Positions 1 to 5,822 of a DNA stretch of 30,808 nucleotides are shown one piece after another. The notes beneath the pieces are model-generated. The model had not been told where the DNA came from. It did no database searches and saw only the letters and a program-made list of their open reading frames with translations. A program made the position numbers and the translations under genes. This DNA is from Patescibacteria group bacterium UBA2135. Lineage in GTDB: Bacteria > Patescibacteriota > Minisyncoccia > Phycocordibacterales > UBA2135. The first letter of the stretch is position 1. Every line of letters begins with the position of its first letter. The DNA is taken from assembly GCA_002327685.1 (NCBI GenBank), contig DCXN01000005.1:30126-60933 (forward strand). The letters are read 5' to 3'.

Positions 1-117
1 AGGACGGACGACAAACGTCGTTAACTTAAAGCTAACGAAGCTAACGAAGCTAACGAAGCTAACGAAGCTAACGAAGCTAACGAAGCTAACGAAGCTAACG
101 AAGCTAACGAAGCTATT
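1..117 (+). repeat. Type-A intergenic repeat module upstream of rplP (left side cut by window edge)
   Basis: The copy starts inside the core (AGGACGG, then a small hairpin ACGAC-aaac-GTCGT). Nine full 9-bp units GCTAACGAA follow from position 31 to 111, ending six bases before the rplP start codon. It has more units than any other copy here. The left arm of AGCTTCACT units seen in other copies would lie outside the window. No Shine-Dalgarno sequence separates the repeat from the start codon. Confidence 0.9.
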
Positions 118-537
118 ATGTTATTTCCCAAAAAAGTAAAACATAGAAAATGGCAGAGGGCGAGAAAAAATCCTGCAAAAATCGGTGTTGCAACGCGCGG
201 GACAGTTTTAAATTTTGGTGCATATGGCTTAAAATCAACGACTCCAGGACGCATTAATTCTCGCCAGATTGAGGCGGCACGAAAAGCTCTTACACGTGTT
301 GTGAGTAAGACTGGAAAAATATGGATTCGCATTTTTCCCGACAGGCCATACACTAAAAAGGCGGCAGAAGTCGGTATGGGTAAAGGCAAGGGAGATGTTG
401 AAGGGTATGAAGTTGAAGTGAAGCCCGGTAGAATCTTGTTCGAAGTTGACGGCGTAGAGCAGAGTGACGCGAAAGAAGTTTTGCGAAAAGCTGGCGCAAA
501 ATTACCAGTTAAGACGAAAGTTGTCAGCCGCGAGTAA
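118..537 (+). CDS. rplP: 50S ribosomal protein L16
   Basis: L16 is a large-subunit protein near the peptidyl-transferase centre and the A-site tRNA elbow. The 139-residue product has normal family length. It opens MLFPKKVKHRKWQRARKNP and contains the conserved blocks GTVLNFGAYGL, INSRQIEAARKAL, KIWIRIFPDRPYTKKAAEVGMGKGKG and a C-terminal GRILFEVDG. The ATG follows directly on the tandem repeat, with no Shine-Dalgarno sequence. It is the first gene in view of an S10-spc operon, and rpmC follows after a repeat-filled spacer. Identification is firm from sequence and gene order. Confidence 0.97.
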   Translation: MLFPKKVKHRKWQRARKNPAKIGVATRGTVLNFGAYGLKSTTPGRINSRQIEAARKALTRVVSKTGKIWIRIFPDRPYTKKAAEVGMGKGKGDVEGYEVEVKPGRILFEVDGVEQSDAKEVLRKAGAKLPVKTKVVSRE

Positions 538-642
538 TTTAGCTTCACTAGCTTTTAGCTTCACTAGCTTCTTAGGACGGACGACAAACGTCGTTAATTT
601 AAAGCTAGCGAAGCTAATGCAGCTAACGAAGCTAACGAAGCT
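538..642 (+). repeat. Type-A repeat module, rplP-rpmC spacer
   Basis: The left arm is two TAGCTTCACTAGCTT blocks, the core is TTAGGACGG followed by ACGACAAACGTCGT, and the right arm is about four GCTAACGAA-type units (two of them variant: GCTAGCGAA, GCTAATGCA), ending at the rpmC ATG. Left and right arms are complementary with two mismatches per 14 bases, so the whole spacer can fold into one long hairpin. It fills the spacer from the rplP stop to the rpmC start. Confidence 0.9.
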
Positions 643-819
643 ATGTTCAAGGAAAAAACAGACAAAGAATTAAAAGAACTGTTATCAGCGAAGAGAAAAT
701 CACTCCGTGTTTTTCGGTTTGATATCGCAGGAAGCAAAATAAAAAACATACGCGAAGGACGTAATACTCGCAGAGAAATCGCCCGTGTTTTAACCGAAAT
801 CAATAAACGTAACTTATGA
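643..819 (+). CDS. rpmC: 50S ribosomal protein L29
   Basis: L29 binds near the peptide exit tunnel of the large subunit. This short 58-residue product reads MFKEKTDKELKELL, then SLRVFRFDIAGSKIKNIREGRNTRREIARVLTEI in two helices. It carries the usual L29 pattern of an acidic first helix, an R-F-D/Q turn and a basic I-R-x-x-R-R-x-I-A-R second helix. The ATG follows directly on the tandem repeat arm. The stop codon overlaps the rpsQ start (ATGA), which implies translational coupling and supports both ends. It sits between rplP and rpsQ, as usual in bacteria. Confidence 0.93.
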   Translation: MFKEKTDKELKELLSAKRKSLRVFRFDIAGSKIKNIREGRNTRREIARVLTEINKRNL

Positions 820-1046
820 AGAAACTAAAAAAAACATTAAAGGGAGTAGTTACGTCTGACAAGATGGATAAAACCATTCTTGTGTTGGTGGGTAGATTAG
901 TGAAGCATCCCAAATACAAGAAATACATTAAGCGAAGCAAGAAGTACAAAGCGCACGATGAAGAGAACAAGCACAAAGTGGGCGACAAAGTGATAATAGA
1001 GGAGTGTAAACCGATTTCGAAAGATAAACACTTTAAAGTCACATAA
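816..1046 (+). CDS. rpsQ: 30S ribosomal protein S17
   Basis: S17 is a primary 16S rRNA binder of the small-subunit body with an OB fold. The 76-residue product has the family signatures LKGVVTSDKMDKTILVLV, HPKYKKYIKRSKKYKAHDE and VGDKVIIEECKPISKDKHFKV. The start overlaps the rpmC stop by four bases. Length and order (rpmC-rpsQ-rplN) are standard. Unlike most neighbours, its downstream spacer holds a different, heptamer-based inverted repeat. Confidence 0.96.
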   Translation: MKKLKKTLKGVVTSDKMDKTILVLVGRLVKHPKYKKYIKRSKKYKAHDEENKHKVGDKVIIEECKPISKDKHFKVT

Positions 1047-1128
1047 AGGCACTAGGCGTTAGGCATTAGGCACTAGGAAAGACGAAGATTCCTAATTCCT
1101 AATTCCTAATTCCTAATTCCTAGCGGTC
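1047..1128 (+). repeat. Heptamer inverted tandem repeat, rpsQ-rplN spacer
   Basis: The left arm is a run of TTAGGCA-like heptamers (1048-1078). The right arm is four TTCCTAA units ending TTCCTAG (1090-1122). The right arm is the reverse complement of a TTAGGAA run, so the arms pair over about 28 bases with roughly one mismatch per heptamer. The loop is about a dozen bases. The right arm ends a few bases before the rplN ATG. A related TTAGG-heptamer hairpin recurs at 11917-12077 and 17389-17458. Confidence 0.85.
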
Positions 1129-1500
1129 ATGATTCAACCACAAACATTAGTAAAAATCGCAGACAATTCAGGCGCTCGCATAGGGCGTGTGTTTAAGGTT
1201 TTAGGTGGGACACGTAGGCGATATGCTCGTATTGGTGATATTGTTGTACTTGCTGTTAAAGAGGCTGAACCTAGGAAGCAGGTGAAGAAAAAAGATATCG
1301 CGCATGCTGTTATTGTTAGACAACGAAAGCCGTTCAGGCGAAAAGATGGTTCGTATATTAGTTTTGATGAAAATGCAGCTATACTGATTGAAAAAGGGAA
1401 AAAAGAGCCACGTGCCGGAAGAGTATTCGGACCTGTCCCACGTGAATTAGCGGAACGAGGATATCAGAAAATAATTTCATTAGCGCCAGAAGTAGTATAA
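1129..1500 (+). CDS. rplN: 50S ribosomal protein L14
   Basis: L14 lies at the subunit interface and contacts 23S rRNA and bridge B8. At 123 residues it matches the E. coli length. Conserved features are the opening MIQPQTLVKIADNSGA, then VKEAEPRKQVKKKDIAHAVIVRQRKPFRRKDGSYISFDENAA, and the end GPVPRELAERGYQKIISLAPEVV. It is placed normally after rpsQ and before rplX. The stop codon is followed at once by the left arm of a type-A repeat module. Confidence 0.97.
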   Translation: MIQPQTLVKIADNSGARIGRVFKVLGGTRRRYARIGDIVVLAVKEAEPRKQVKKKDIAHAVIVRQRKPFRRKDGSYISFDENAAILIEKGKKEPRAGRVFGPVPRELAERGYQKIISLAPEVV

Positions 1501-1604
1501 CTAGCTTCACTAGCTTCTAGCTTCACTAGCTTTTTAGGACGGACGACAAACGTCGTTAACTTAAAGCTAACGAAGCTAACGAAGCTAACGAAGCTAACGA
1601 AGCT
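1501..1604 (+). repeat. Type-A repeat module, rplN-rplX spacer
   Basis: This is a well-preserved copy. The left arm CTAGCTTCACTAGCTT is repeated, then comes the core TTTTAGGACGG with the ACGAC-aaac-GTCGT mini-hairpin, TTAACTTAA, and four GCTAACGAA units directly abutting the rplX ATG. It fills the whole spacer from the rplN stop to the rplX start. Confidence 0.92.
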
Positions 1605-1910
1605 ATGAAGATAAAACGAGGAGACAACGTAATAATCATATCGGGGAAAGATAAAGGCAAGGAGGGTAAAGTACTCCGTGTGCTTTCTAGTAATAAAACT
1701 GCTGTTGTTGAGGGTATAAATATAAAGAAGAAACATCAAAAACCCCGACGTTCCGGACAAAAGGGTCAGATTATTGAATTTGCCGCGCCAATCCATGCAT
1801 CTAATGTTATGCTTGTTGACCCGAAAACAAAAAAAAGAACGCGAATCGGTTTTAAAATAGAGAATGGAAAGAAAGTGCGTGTTGCAAAAAAGAGCAACAC
1901 CGTTATCTAG
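1605..1910 (+). CDS. rplX: 50S ribosomal protein L24
   Basis: L24 is an early assembly initiator that binds the 5' domain of 23S rRNA. The 101-residue product begins MKIKRGDNVIIISGKDKGKEGKV, the KOW motif of the family, followed by GINIKKKHQKP and a basic tail KVRVAKKSN. The length is typical. The stop codon TAG (1908-1910) is itself part of the next repeat's left arm (CTAGCTTCAC), so the module reaches into the coding sequence. The start abuts the preceding repeat without a Shine-Dalgarno sequence. Confidence 0.96.
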   Translation: MKIKRGDNVIIISGKDKGKEGKVLRVLSSNKTAVVEGINIKKKHQKPRRSGQKGQIIEFAAPIHASNVMLVDPKTKKRTRIGFKIENGKKVRVAKKSNTVI

Positions 1911-2002
1911 CTTCACTAGCTTCTAGCTTCACTAGCTTTTTAGGACGGTAAACGTTAATTTAAAGCTAACGAAGCTAACGAAGCTAACGAAGCTAAAAAG
2001 CT
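1908..2002 (+). repeat. Type-A repeat module, rplX-rplE spacer (short core)
   Basis: The left arm starts at the rplX stop codon. The core is shortened to AGGACGGTAAACGTTAATTTAA, without the ACGAC/GTCGT mini-hairpin. The right arm is three GCTAACGAA units and a variant ending AAAAAGCT before the rplE ATG. Of the copies, those with the short core are here, before rplF, before rplR and in the rpmI-rplT spacer. Confidence 0.9.
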
Positions 2003-2542
2003 ATGATAGGTATTAAAGAAAAAGAACAAAAAACATTTGAAGCGCTCAAAGAGCAATTCGGATATACTAACAAACTTGCTGCACCTAAAATTATAAAGGT
2101 TGTAGTAAGTTCTGGGACGGGAAAAGCATCTCGTACTGATAAGAAACGCAATGATTTCATTGCTGGCAGACTTACTAAGATCACCGGACAAAAACCAATG
2201 CCTCGTGGTGCAAAAAAATCCATCGCTTCCTTTAAGGTGCGAGAGGGAGACTCTGTTGGGTTTGCGGTAAATCTACATGGAGGACGAATGTATGGTTTTT
2301 TAGATAAAGTATTAAATATTGCACTTCCGCGCACACGCGATTTCAGAGGTCTCTCTCCTTCCGCGGTTGATGATATGGGCAACTATACGATTGGCATCAA
2401 GGAGCATATTGTATTTCCAGAGACATCTGACGAGGAGTTAAAAGATGTTTTTGGACTTGCTATTACAATTGTTACAACCGCAAAAACAAAAAAAGAAGCA
2501 CTCGCTTTTTTTGAGCACCTCGGATTTCCATTTAAGAAGTAA
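2003..2542 (+). CDS. rplE: 50S ribosomal protein L5
   Basis: L5 binds 5S rRNA at the central protuberance and contacts P-site tRNA. The 179-residue product has the normal length. Family motifs are KIIKVVVSSGTGKAS near the N-terminus, ITGQKPMPRGAKKSIASFKVREGDSVGFAVNLHG in the middle, LPRTRDFRGL, and the C-terminal YTIGIKEHIVFPE. It lies in the usual place before rpsN, but a terminator-like hairpin and a new promoter follow it, so it may end one transcript. Confidence 0.97.
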   Translation: MIGIKEKEQKTFEALKEQFGYTNKLAAPKIIKVVVSSGTGKASRTDKKRNDFIAGRLTKITGQKPMPRGAKKSIASFKVREGDSVGFAVNLHGGRMYGFLDKVLNIALPRTRDFRGLSPSAVDDMGNYTIGIKEHIVFPETSDEELKDVFGLAITIVTTAKTKKEALAFFEHLGFPFKK

Positions 2543-2579
2543 ATGCGTGCGGGACGAATATAAAAAACGGCGTAAAATC

Positions 2580-2610
2580 AATCCTTTTAGCTTACTAAAA
2601 GGATTTTTAG
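2580..2610 (+). terminator. Terminator-like hairpin between rplE and rpsN
   Basis: Eleven perfect base pairs, AATCCTTTTAG / CTAAAAGGATT, enclose the loop CTTA and are followed by TTTAGG. The T-run is short, so this may be a partial terminator or attenuator. It lies 38 bp after the rplE stop and just upstream of a promoter. The spacer carries no tandem-repeat arms. Confidence 0.6.
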
Positions 2611-2638
2611 GTAGACTATTACCTCCTCTAGCGAACGA

Positions 2639-2667
2639 TTGACACAAGGTACGCCCTTTGCTATCAT
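2639..2667 (+). promoter_or_regulatory. Internal sigma70-type promoter before rpsN
   Basis: TTGACA at 2639-2644, a 17-bp spacer and TATCAT at 2662-2667 form a near-consensus promoter. The predicted start is near 2674, leaving a leader of about 28 nt that contains the small hairpin AGCCC-gatga-GGGCT before the rpsN ATG. Together with the hairpin at 2580-2610 it divides the ribosomal operon into two transcription units. Confidence 0.75.
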
Positions 2668-2701
2668 TGCTTGAAGCCCGATGAGGGCTCTATTTCATAT
2701 T

Positions 2702-2887
2702 ATGGCTAAACGTTCTGTTATCGCTAGGGCACAAAAAAAGCCGAAATATAGTTCACGCATTGTGCGGCGTTGTTTTCGCTGTGGTCGGGTACGAGCATAT
2801 ATGCGTGACTTTGATCTTTGCAGAATTTGCTTCCGAGAACTTGCAAACGAAGGCATGATACCTGGGATAAGGAAATCTAGTTGGTAA
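2702..2887 (+). CDS. rpsN: 30S ribosomal protein S14, zinc-binding type
   Basis: S14 is a head protein of the small subunit. This is the short type-Z form, 61 residues starting MAKRSVIARAQKK. Four zinc ligands are visible as C24-x2-C27 and C40-x2-C43, and the end GIRKSSW is the family's invariant tail. An upstream in-frame ATG at 2681 lies in the leader hairpin and would add seven non-family residues (MRALFHI), so the second ATG is preferred. It is the first gene after the internal promoter. Confidence 0.95.
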   Translation: MAKRSVIARAQKKPKYSSRIVRRCFRCGRVRAYMRDFDLCRICFRELANEGMIPGIRKSSW

Positions 2888-2987
2888 GTAATTTAAGATT
2901 TAAGATATAAGATTTATGATTTATTTTTTTATTTAAAATTTAACATCTTAAATCGTATATCGTAAATCTGATATCTTAAATTGATCT
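2888..2987 (+). repeat. A+T-rich inverted tandem repeat, rpsN-rpsH spacer
   Basis: The left arm (2891-2922) is built of AAGATTTA-like units and the right arm (2943-2982) of TCTTAAAT/ATCGTAAATC-like units, so the spacer folds back on itself imperfectly around an A+T loop. The design is that of the type-A module with an unrelated sequence. The right arm ends about five bases before the rpsH ATG. Confidence 0.7.
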
Positions 2988-3374
2988 ATGGATCCTATCG
3001 CTGACATGATTACACGAATACAGAATGCAGGGCACGCAAAAAAAGAAGTGACCATCATTCCGTATTCAAAAGTAAAATTTGCTATTGCAAATCTTCTCTT
3101 AAAAGAAGGGTATGTTACTTTTGTTAACAGAAAAGGAAGAAAAGAGCGCAAATTACTTGAACTTGGTATTGCCTACGAAGATGGAGAGCCAAAAGTGCAT
3201 GGCATTACCCGTGTTTCAAAATTATCACGACGCACGTATGCAGGTTTTCGTGATGTAGGATCAGTGCGCCAAGGAAGGGGGGATTTTATACTTTCAACTC
3301 CTCAGGGCATTATTACAGGGAAAGAGGCGCGAAGGAATAAGATTGGTGGCGAAGTATTATTTAAAATATGGTAG
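2988..3374 (+). CDS. rpsH: 30S ribosomal protein S8
   Basis: S8 binds the central domain of 16S rRNA and in E. coli represses translation of the spc operon. The 128-residue product has MDPIADMITRIQNAGHAKKEVTIIPYSKVK, then KLLELGIAYEDGEPKVHGITRVSKLSRRTYAG, and the C-terminal block LSTPQGIITGKEARRNKIGGEVLFKIW. These are classic S8 signatures at standard length. It is followed by a type-A repeat. No S8-type binding site was recognised in the spacers. Confidence 0.97.
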   Translation: MDPIADMITRIQNAGHAKKEVTIIPYSKVKFAIANLLLKEGYVTFVNRKGRKERKLLELGIAYEDGEPKVHGITRVSKLSRRTYAGFRDVGSVRQGRGDFILSTPQGIITGKEARRNKIGGEVLFKIW

Positions 3375-3475
3375 TCTAGCTTCACTAGCTTTTAGCTTCA
3401 CTAGCTTCTTAGGACGGTAAACGTCAATTTAAAGCTAACGAAGCTAACGAAGCTAACGAAGCTAACGAAGCTAAC
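3375..3475 (+). repeat. Type-A repeat module, rpsH-rplF spacer
   Basis: Left arm CTAGCTTCACTAGCTT twice, short core CTTAGGACGGTAAACGTCAATTTAA, and four GCTAACGAA units then GCTAAC before the rplF ATG. It begins at the rpsH stop and ends at the rplF start. Confidence 0.9.
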
Positions 3476-4009
3476 ATGAGTCGTATCGGCAAACAACCAA
3501 TTATAATTCCGCAAAACACAGAAGTGAATGTGGAGGGTAATACCGTACGCGTGAAGGGGCCACTTGGTGAAGTTTCGCGCTCGTTTCATAATGCTGTATT
3601 GACCACTGTTTCGGACGGTGAAGTAGTGGTGCGCCCCGCAGAAAAAACACTTTTTTCCCAAGCGCTCTGGGGGACGGTCGCTTCACATATACGGAACATG
3701 GTAGAAGGTGTCAATAAGTCATTTGAAAAACGCCTTATTATTGAAGGTGTTGGATATCGTGCGGAAGTCTCTGGAAATGACCTCGTACTTATCGTTGGAT
3801 TTTCACATAACATAACCCTCCCAATACCAGATGGAATTGAGGTGGCTGTGCAAAAAAACACCATTACGATTTCAGGTATTAATAAAGAATCTGTTGGTCA
3901 TTTTGCCGCATTGGTACGATCATACAAAAAACCGGAGCCATACAAAGGGAAAGGTATACGATACGAAGATGAGGTTGTCAGGAGAAAGCAAGGGAAGAGA
4001 GCGGTTTAA
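3476..4009 (+). CDS. rplF: 50S ribosomal protein L6
   Basis: L6 lies near the sarcin-ricin loop and the factor-binding region. The 177-residue product has two L6 repeats: MSRIGKQPIIIP with NVEGNTVRVKGPLGEVSR at the start, and a second half with VEGVNKSFEKRLIIEGVGYRAEVSGNDLVLIVGFSH. It ends in the hallmark YKKPEPYKGKGIRYEDEVVRRKQGKRAV. Length and position are standard. The start directly follows a type-A repeat. Confidence 0.97.
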   Translation: MSRIGKQPIIIPQNTEVNVEGNTVRVKGPLGEVSRSFHNAVLTTVSDGEVVVRPAEKTLFSQALWGTVASHIRNMVEGVNKSFEKRLIIEGVGYRAEVSGNDLVLIVGFSHNITLPIPDGIEVAVQKNTITISGINKESVGHFAALVRSYKKPEPYKGKGIRYEDEVVRRKQGKRAV

Positions 4010-4108
4010 CTAGCTTCACTAGCTTTCAGCTTCACTAGCTTTTAGGACGGCAAACGTCAATTTAAAGCTAACGAAGCTAACGAAGCTAACGAAGCTAACG
4101 AAGCTAAA
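4010..4108 (+). repeat. Type-A repeat module, rplF-rplR spacer
   Basis: Left arm CTAGCTTCACTAGCTTTCAGCTTCACTAGCTT split by a variant base, short core TTAGGACGGCAAACGTCAATTTAA, four GCTAACGAA units, then GCTAAA and the rplR ATG. It fills the whole spacer from stop to start codon. Confidence 0.9.
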
Positions 4109-4465
4109 ATGAAGATTTCTACAAAAAAAACATTTCATCGAAAGCGTCGCAGTGTGCGGACGAGAGCAAAATTATTTGGTACCGCAGAGCGTCCGAGATT
4201 GTCTGTGTTTCGCTCAAACAACCATGTATATGCTCAATTAATTAATGATGAAACCGGAAAAACAATTGCGGCTTCGTTTGACGTGGCGGTAGGTGCAAAA
4301 GAAAAGACACGAACTGAACGCGCTGAAGCTGTCGGATCTGATATCGCAAAGCAGGCAAAAAAAAAGGAAATCAATACTGTTATTTTTGACAGAGGCCCAT
4401 ACTTGTATACAGGAGTTGTAAAAGTGCTTGCAGAGGCTGTACGCAAAGAAGGTCTTTTATTCTAA
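4109..4465 (+). CDS. rplR: 50S ribosomal protein L18
   Basis: L18 binds 5S rRNA with L5 in the central protuberance. The 118-residue product has a basic N-terminus (KKTFHRKRRSVRTRAKLFGT), then AERPRLSVFRSNNHVYAQLINDETGKTIAAS, and ends VIFDRGPYLYTGVVKVLAEAVRKEGLLF, all family features. rpsE follows after only five bases, so the two are probably co-translated. Confidence 0.96.
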   Translation: MKISTKKTFHRKRRSVRTRAKLFGTAERPRLSVFRSNNHVYAQLINDETGKTIAASFDVAVGAKEKTRTERAEAVGSDIAKQAKKKEINTVIFDRGPYLYTGVVKVLAEAVRKEGLLF

Positions 4466-4470
4466 GATTT

Positions 4471-5124
4471 ATGACAGAAGAAACAAAAAAAGCAGAAATA
4501 TCTGTTAAAGAAAAAGCTCCGGTACTCGAAGTGGTCGGCGCTCCGGCTCCCAACGTCCAAAAAGGTCGGGACGTCGGGAACAACAAGCCAAGCAACAAGA
4601 GCGGACAGCACTCAAAAAATGCTTCTCACGCGCAGAGATCTGCTCCACATCGGCGAAGGGCTCCACAAAGAAGAATGTCGCGACCTCGGCGGACTGTTTC
4701 CGAGTTCGCTAAAAAAGTTATTGACGTACGTCGTGTAACTCGTGTTGTTGCTGGTGGTCGTCGGTTTAGTTTTAGTGTCGCGCTTGTTTTGGGGAACCGT
4801 ACAGGATCTGTTGGTGTTGGTGTGGGGAAGGCAACTAATACAGCGCTTGCTATTGAAAAAGCATCGCGAAATGCGCGGAAAAATATGATAAAAGTAAAAA
4901 CAACAAAGACGATGTCTATCCCACACGAAGTGGAAGTTAAGCTTGGAAGCGCGCGCGTCCTTTTAATACCAGTTCGCGGTAAAGGACTCGTCGCTGGCAG
5001 TTCTGTGCGAAACGTACTTGATCTTGCGGGGCTTACCGACATATCAGCAAAAGTGCTCTCAAGAAGCAAGAATAAGTTAAATAATGCTCGAGCCACTATC
5101 AAAGCACTTCGTGCTTTGAAATGA
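4471..5124 (+). CDS. rpsE: 30S ribosomal protein S5 with N-terminal extension
   Basis: S5 acts in decoding fidelity and in mRNA unwinding at the entry channel. The 217-residue product is about 50 longer than E. coli S5. The core starts near residue 78 (EFAKKVIDVRRVTRVVAGGRRFSFSV) and includes GSVGVGVGKA, ALAIEKASRNARKNMI and GKGLVAGSSVRNVLDLAGL. Before it lies a low-complexity extension: acidic/neutral for about 30 residues, then rich in Arg, His, Ser and Pro. The C-terminal tail of the E. coli protein is missing. No rpmD follows; the next gene is rplO. Confidence 0.95.
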   Translation: MTEETKKAEISVKEKAPVLEVVGAPAPNVQKGRDVGNNKPSNKSGQHSKNASHAQRSAPHRRRAPQRRMSRPRRTVSEFAKKVIDVRRVTRVVAGGRRFSFSVALVLGNRTGSVGVGVGKATNTALAIEKASRNARKNMIKVKTTKTMSIPHEVEVKLGSARVLLIPVRGKGLVAGSSVRNVLDLAGLTDISAKVLSRSKNKLNNARATIKALRALK

Positions 5125-5252
5125 AAAATGCAAAATGCAAAAATCAAAATTACAATTTAAAATTCAAAATACCACAATTTTAAAATTTTTCTAATTTTTA
5201 CATTTTACTCTGTCATTTTACATTTTGAGTTTTACATTTTTAATTTGACTGA
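5125..5252 (+). repeat. A+T-rich inverted tandem repeat, rpsE-rplO spacer
   Basis: The left arm (5125-5170) holds AAAATGCA and AAAATTC-like units. The right arm (5190-5245) holds TTTTACATTTT-like units. The arms are imperfect reverse complements separated by an A+T loop. This is where rpmD (L30) would stand in most bacteria, and no coding sequence is present. Confidence 0.65.
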
Positions 5253-5267
5253 GTGAAGCGAAGGAAC

Positions 5268-5699
5268 ATGCAATTACACGACATACAACCAAAAACGAAA
5301 AGAAAAAGCACACAACGTATCGGTCGTGGCGGTGCGCGTGGTAAATATTCAGGTCGCGGCATTAAAGGACAAAAGGCGCATTCAAGCGGCAGGATTCGCC
5401 CTCCCATGAGGGATATTATCAAGAAAATACACAAAAAACGCGGCTATCGTTTCTCGTCTTCTCGCACACAACCAGAGATTATAAATGTCTCGGCACTTCA
5501 AGGTGCATTCGAAAGTGGTTCAGTTGTTTCTCCGAAGACTCTTTTGGAGAAAAAACTCGTGAAACGGAAAGGTAACACAATTTCCGTTGTAAAGATTTTA
5601 GGAGTTGGTGAGCTCAAGAAAGAACTTACTATTTCAGGGTGCTTGCTTTCAAAATCAGCACAAGAGAAAATTGAGAAAGCGGGAGGTTCTATAAAATAA
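5268..5699 (+). CDS. rplO: 50S ribosomal protein L15
   Basis: L15 is a late-assembling large-subunit protein. The 143-residue product starts MQLHDIQPK, the normal family N-terminus. It has the glycine/arginine-rich rRNA-binding segment RIGRGGARGKYSGRGIKGQKAHSS and a C-terminal domain with VKILGVGELKKELTISGCLLSKSAQEKIEKAGG. A GTG 15 bases upstream would add MKRRN, but the ATG at 5268 is preferred because AAGGA stands four bases before it. Confidence 0.95.
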   Translation: MQLHDIQPKTKRKSTQRIGRGGARGKYSGRGIKGQKAHSSGRIRPPMRDIIKKIHKKRGYRFSSSRTQPEIINVSALQGAFESGSVVSPKTLLEKKLVKRKGNTISVVKILGVGELKKELTISGCLLSKSAQEKIEKAGGSIK

Positions 5700-5822
5700 T
5701 CCGAATCTACGAATGAACCTCCGAATATTCCGAATAGACGAAAGACTAGTTTAAACAAAAGAACAAGACAATTAAATATTCGGAGTATTCGGATAACGAT
5801 TCGGATCACTCGGATTATTCTC
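5700..5822 (+). repeat. ATTCGGA-type inverted tandem repeat, rplO-secY spacer
   Basis: The left arm (5698-5740) contains CCGAATCTACGAATG and CCGAATATTCCGAATAG. The right arm (5777-5820) contains ATTCGGAGTATTCGGAT and GATTCGGATCACTCGGAT. The arms pair imperfectly across a roughly 35-base A-rich loop. The sequence is unrelated to type A but the architecture is the same. It ends three bases before the secY ATG. Confidence 0.75.

Noticed and set aside
1..117. CRISPR-like array
   Set aside because: The units are contiguous 9-mers with no spacers; this is a simple tandem repeat arm.
21..548. Long minus-strand frame with a tandem Leu-Ala-Ser run
   Set aside because: It is the shadow of rplP and of the 9-bp tandem repeat, whose unit length is a multiple of three; no start signal, and rplP on + is certain.
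5253..5267. GTG start for rplO adding MKRRN
   Set aside because: MQLHDIQP is the family N-terminus and has AAGGA just upstream.
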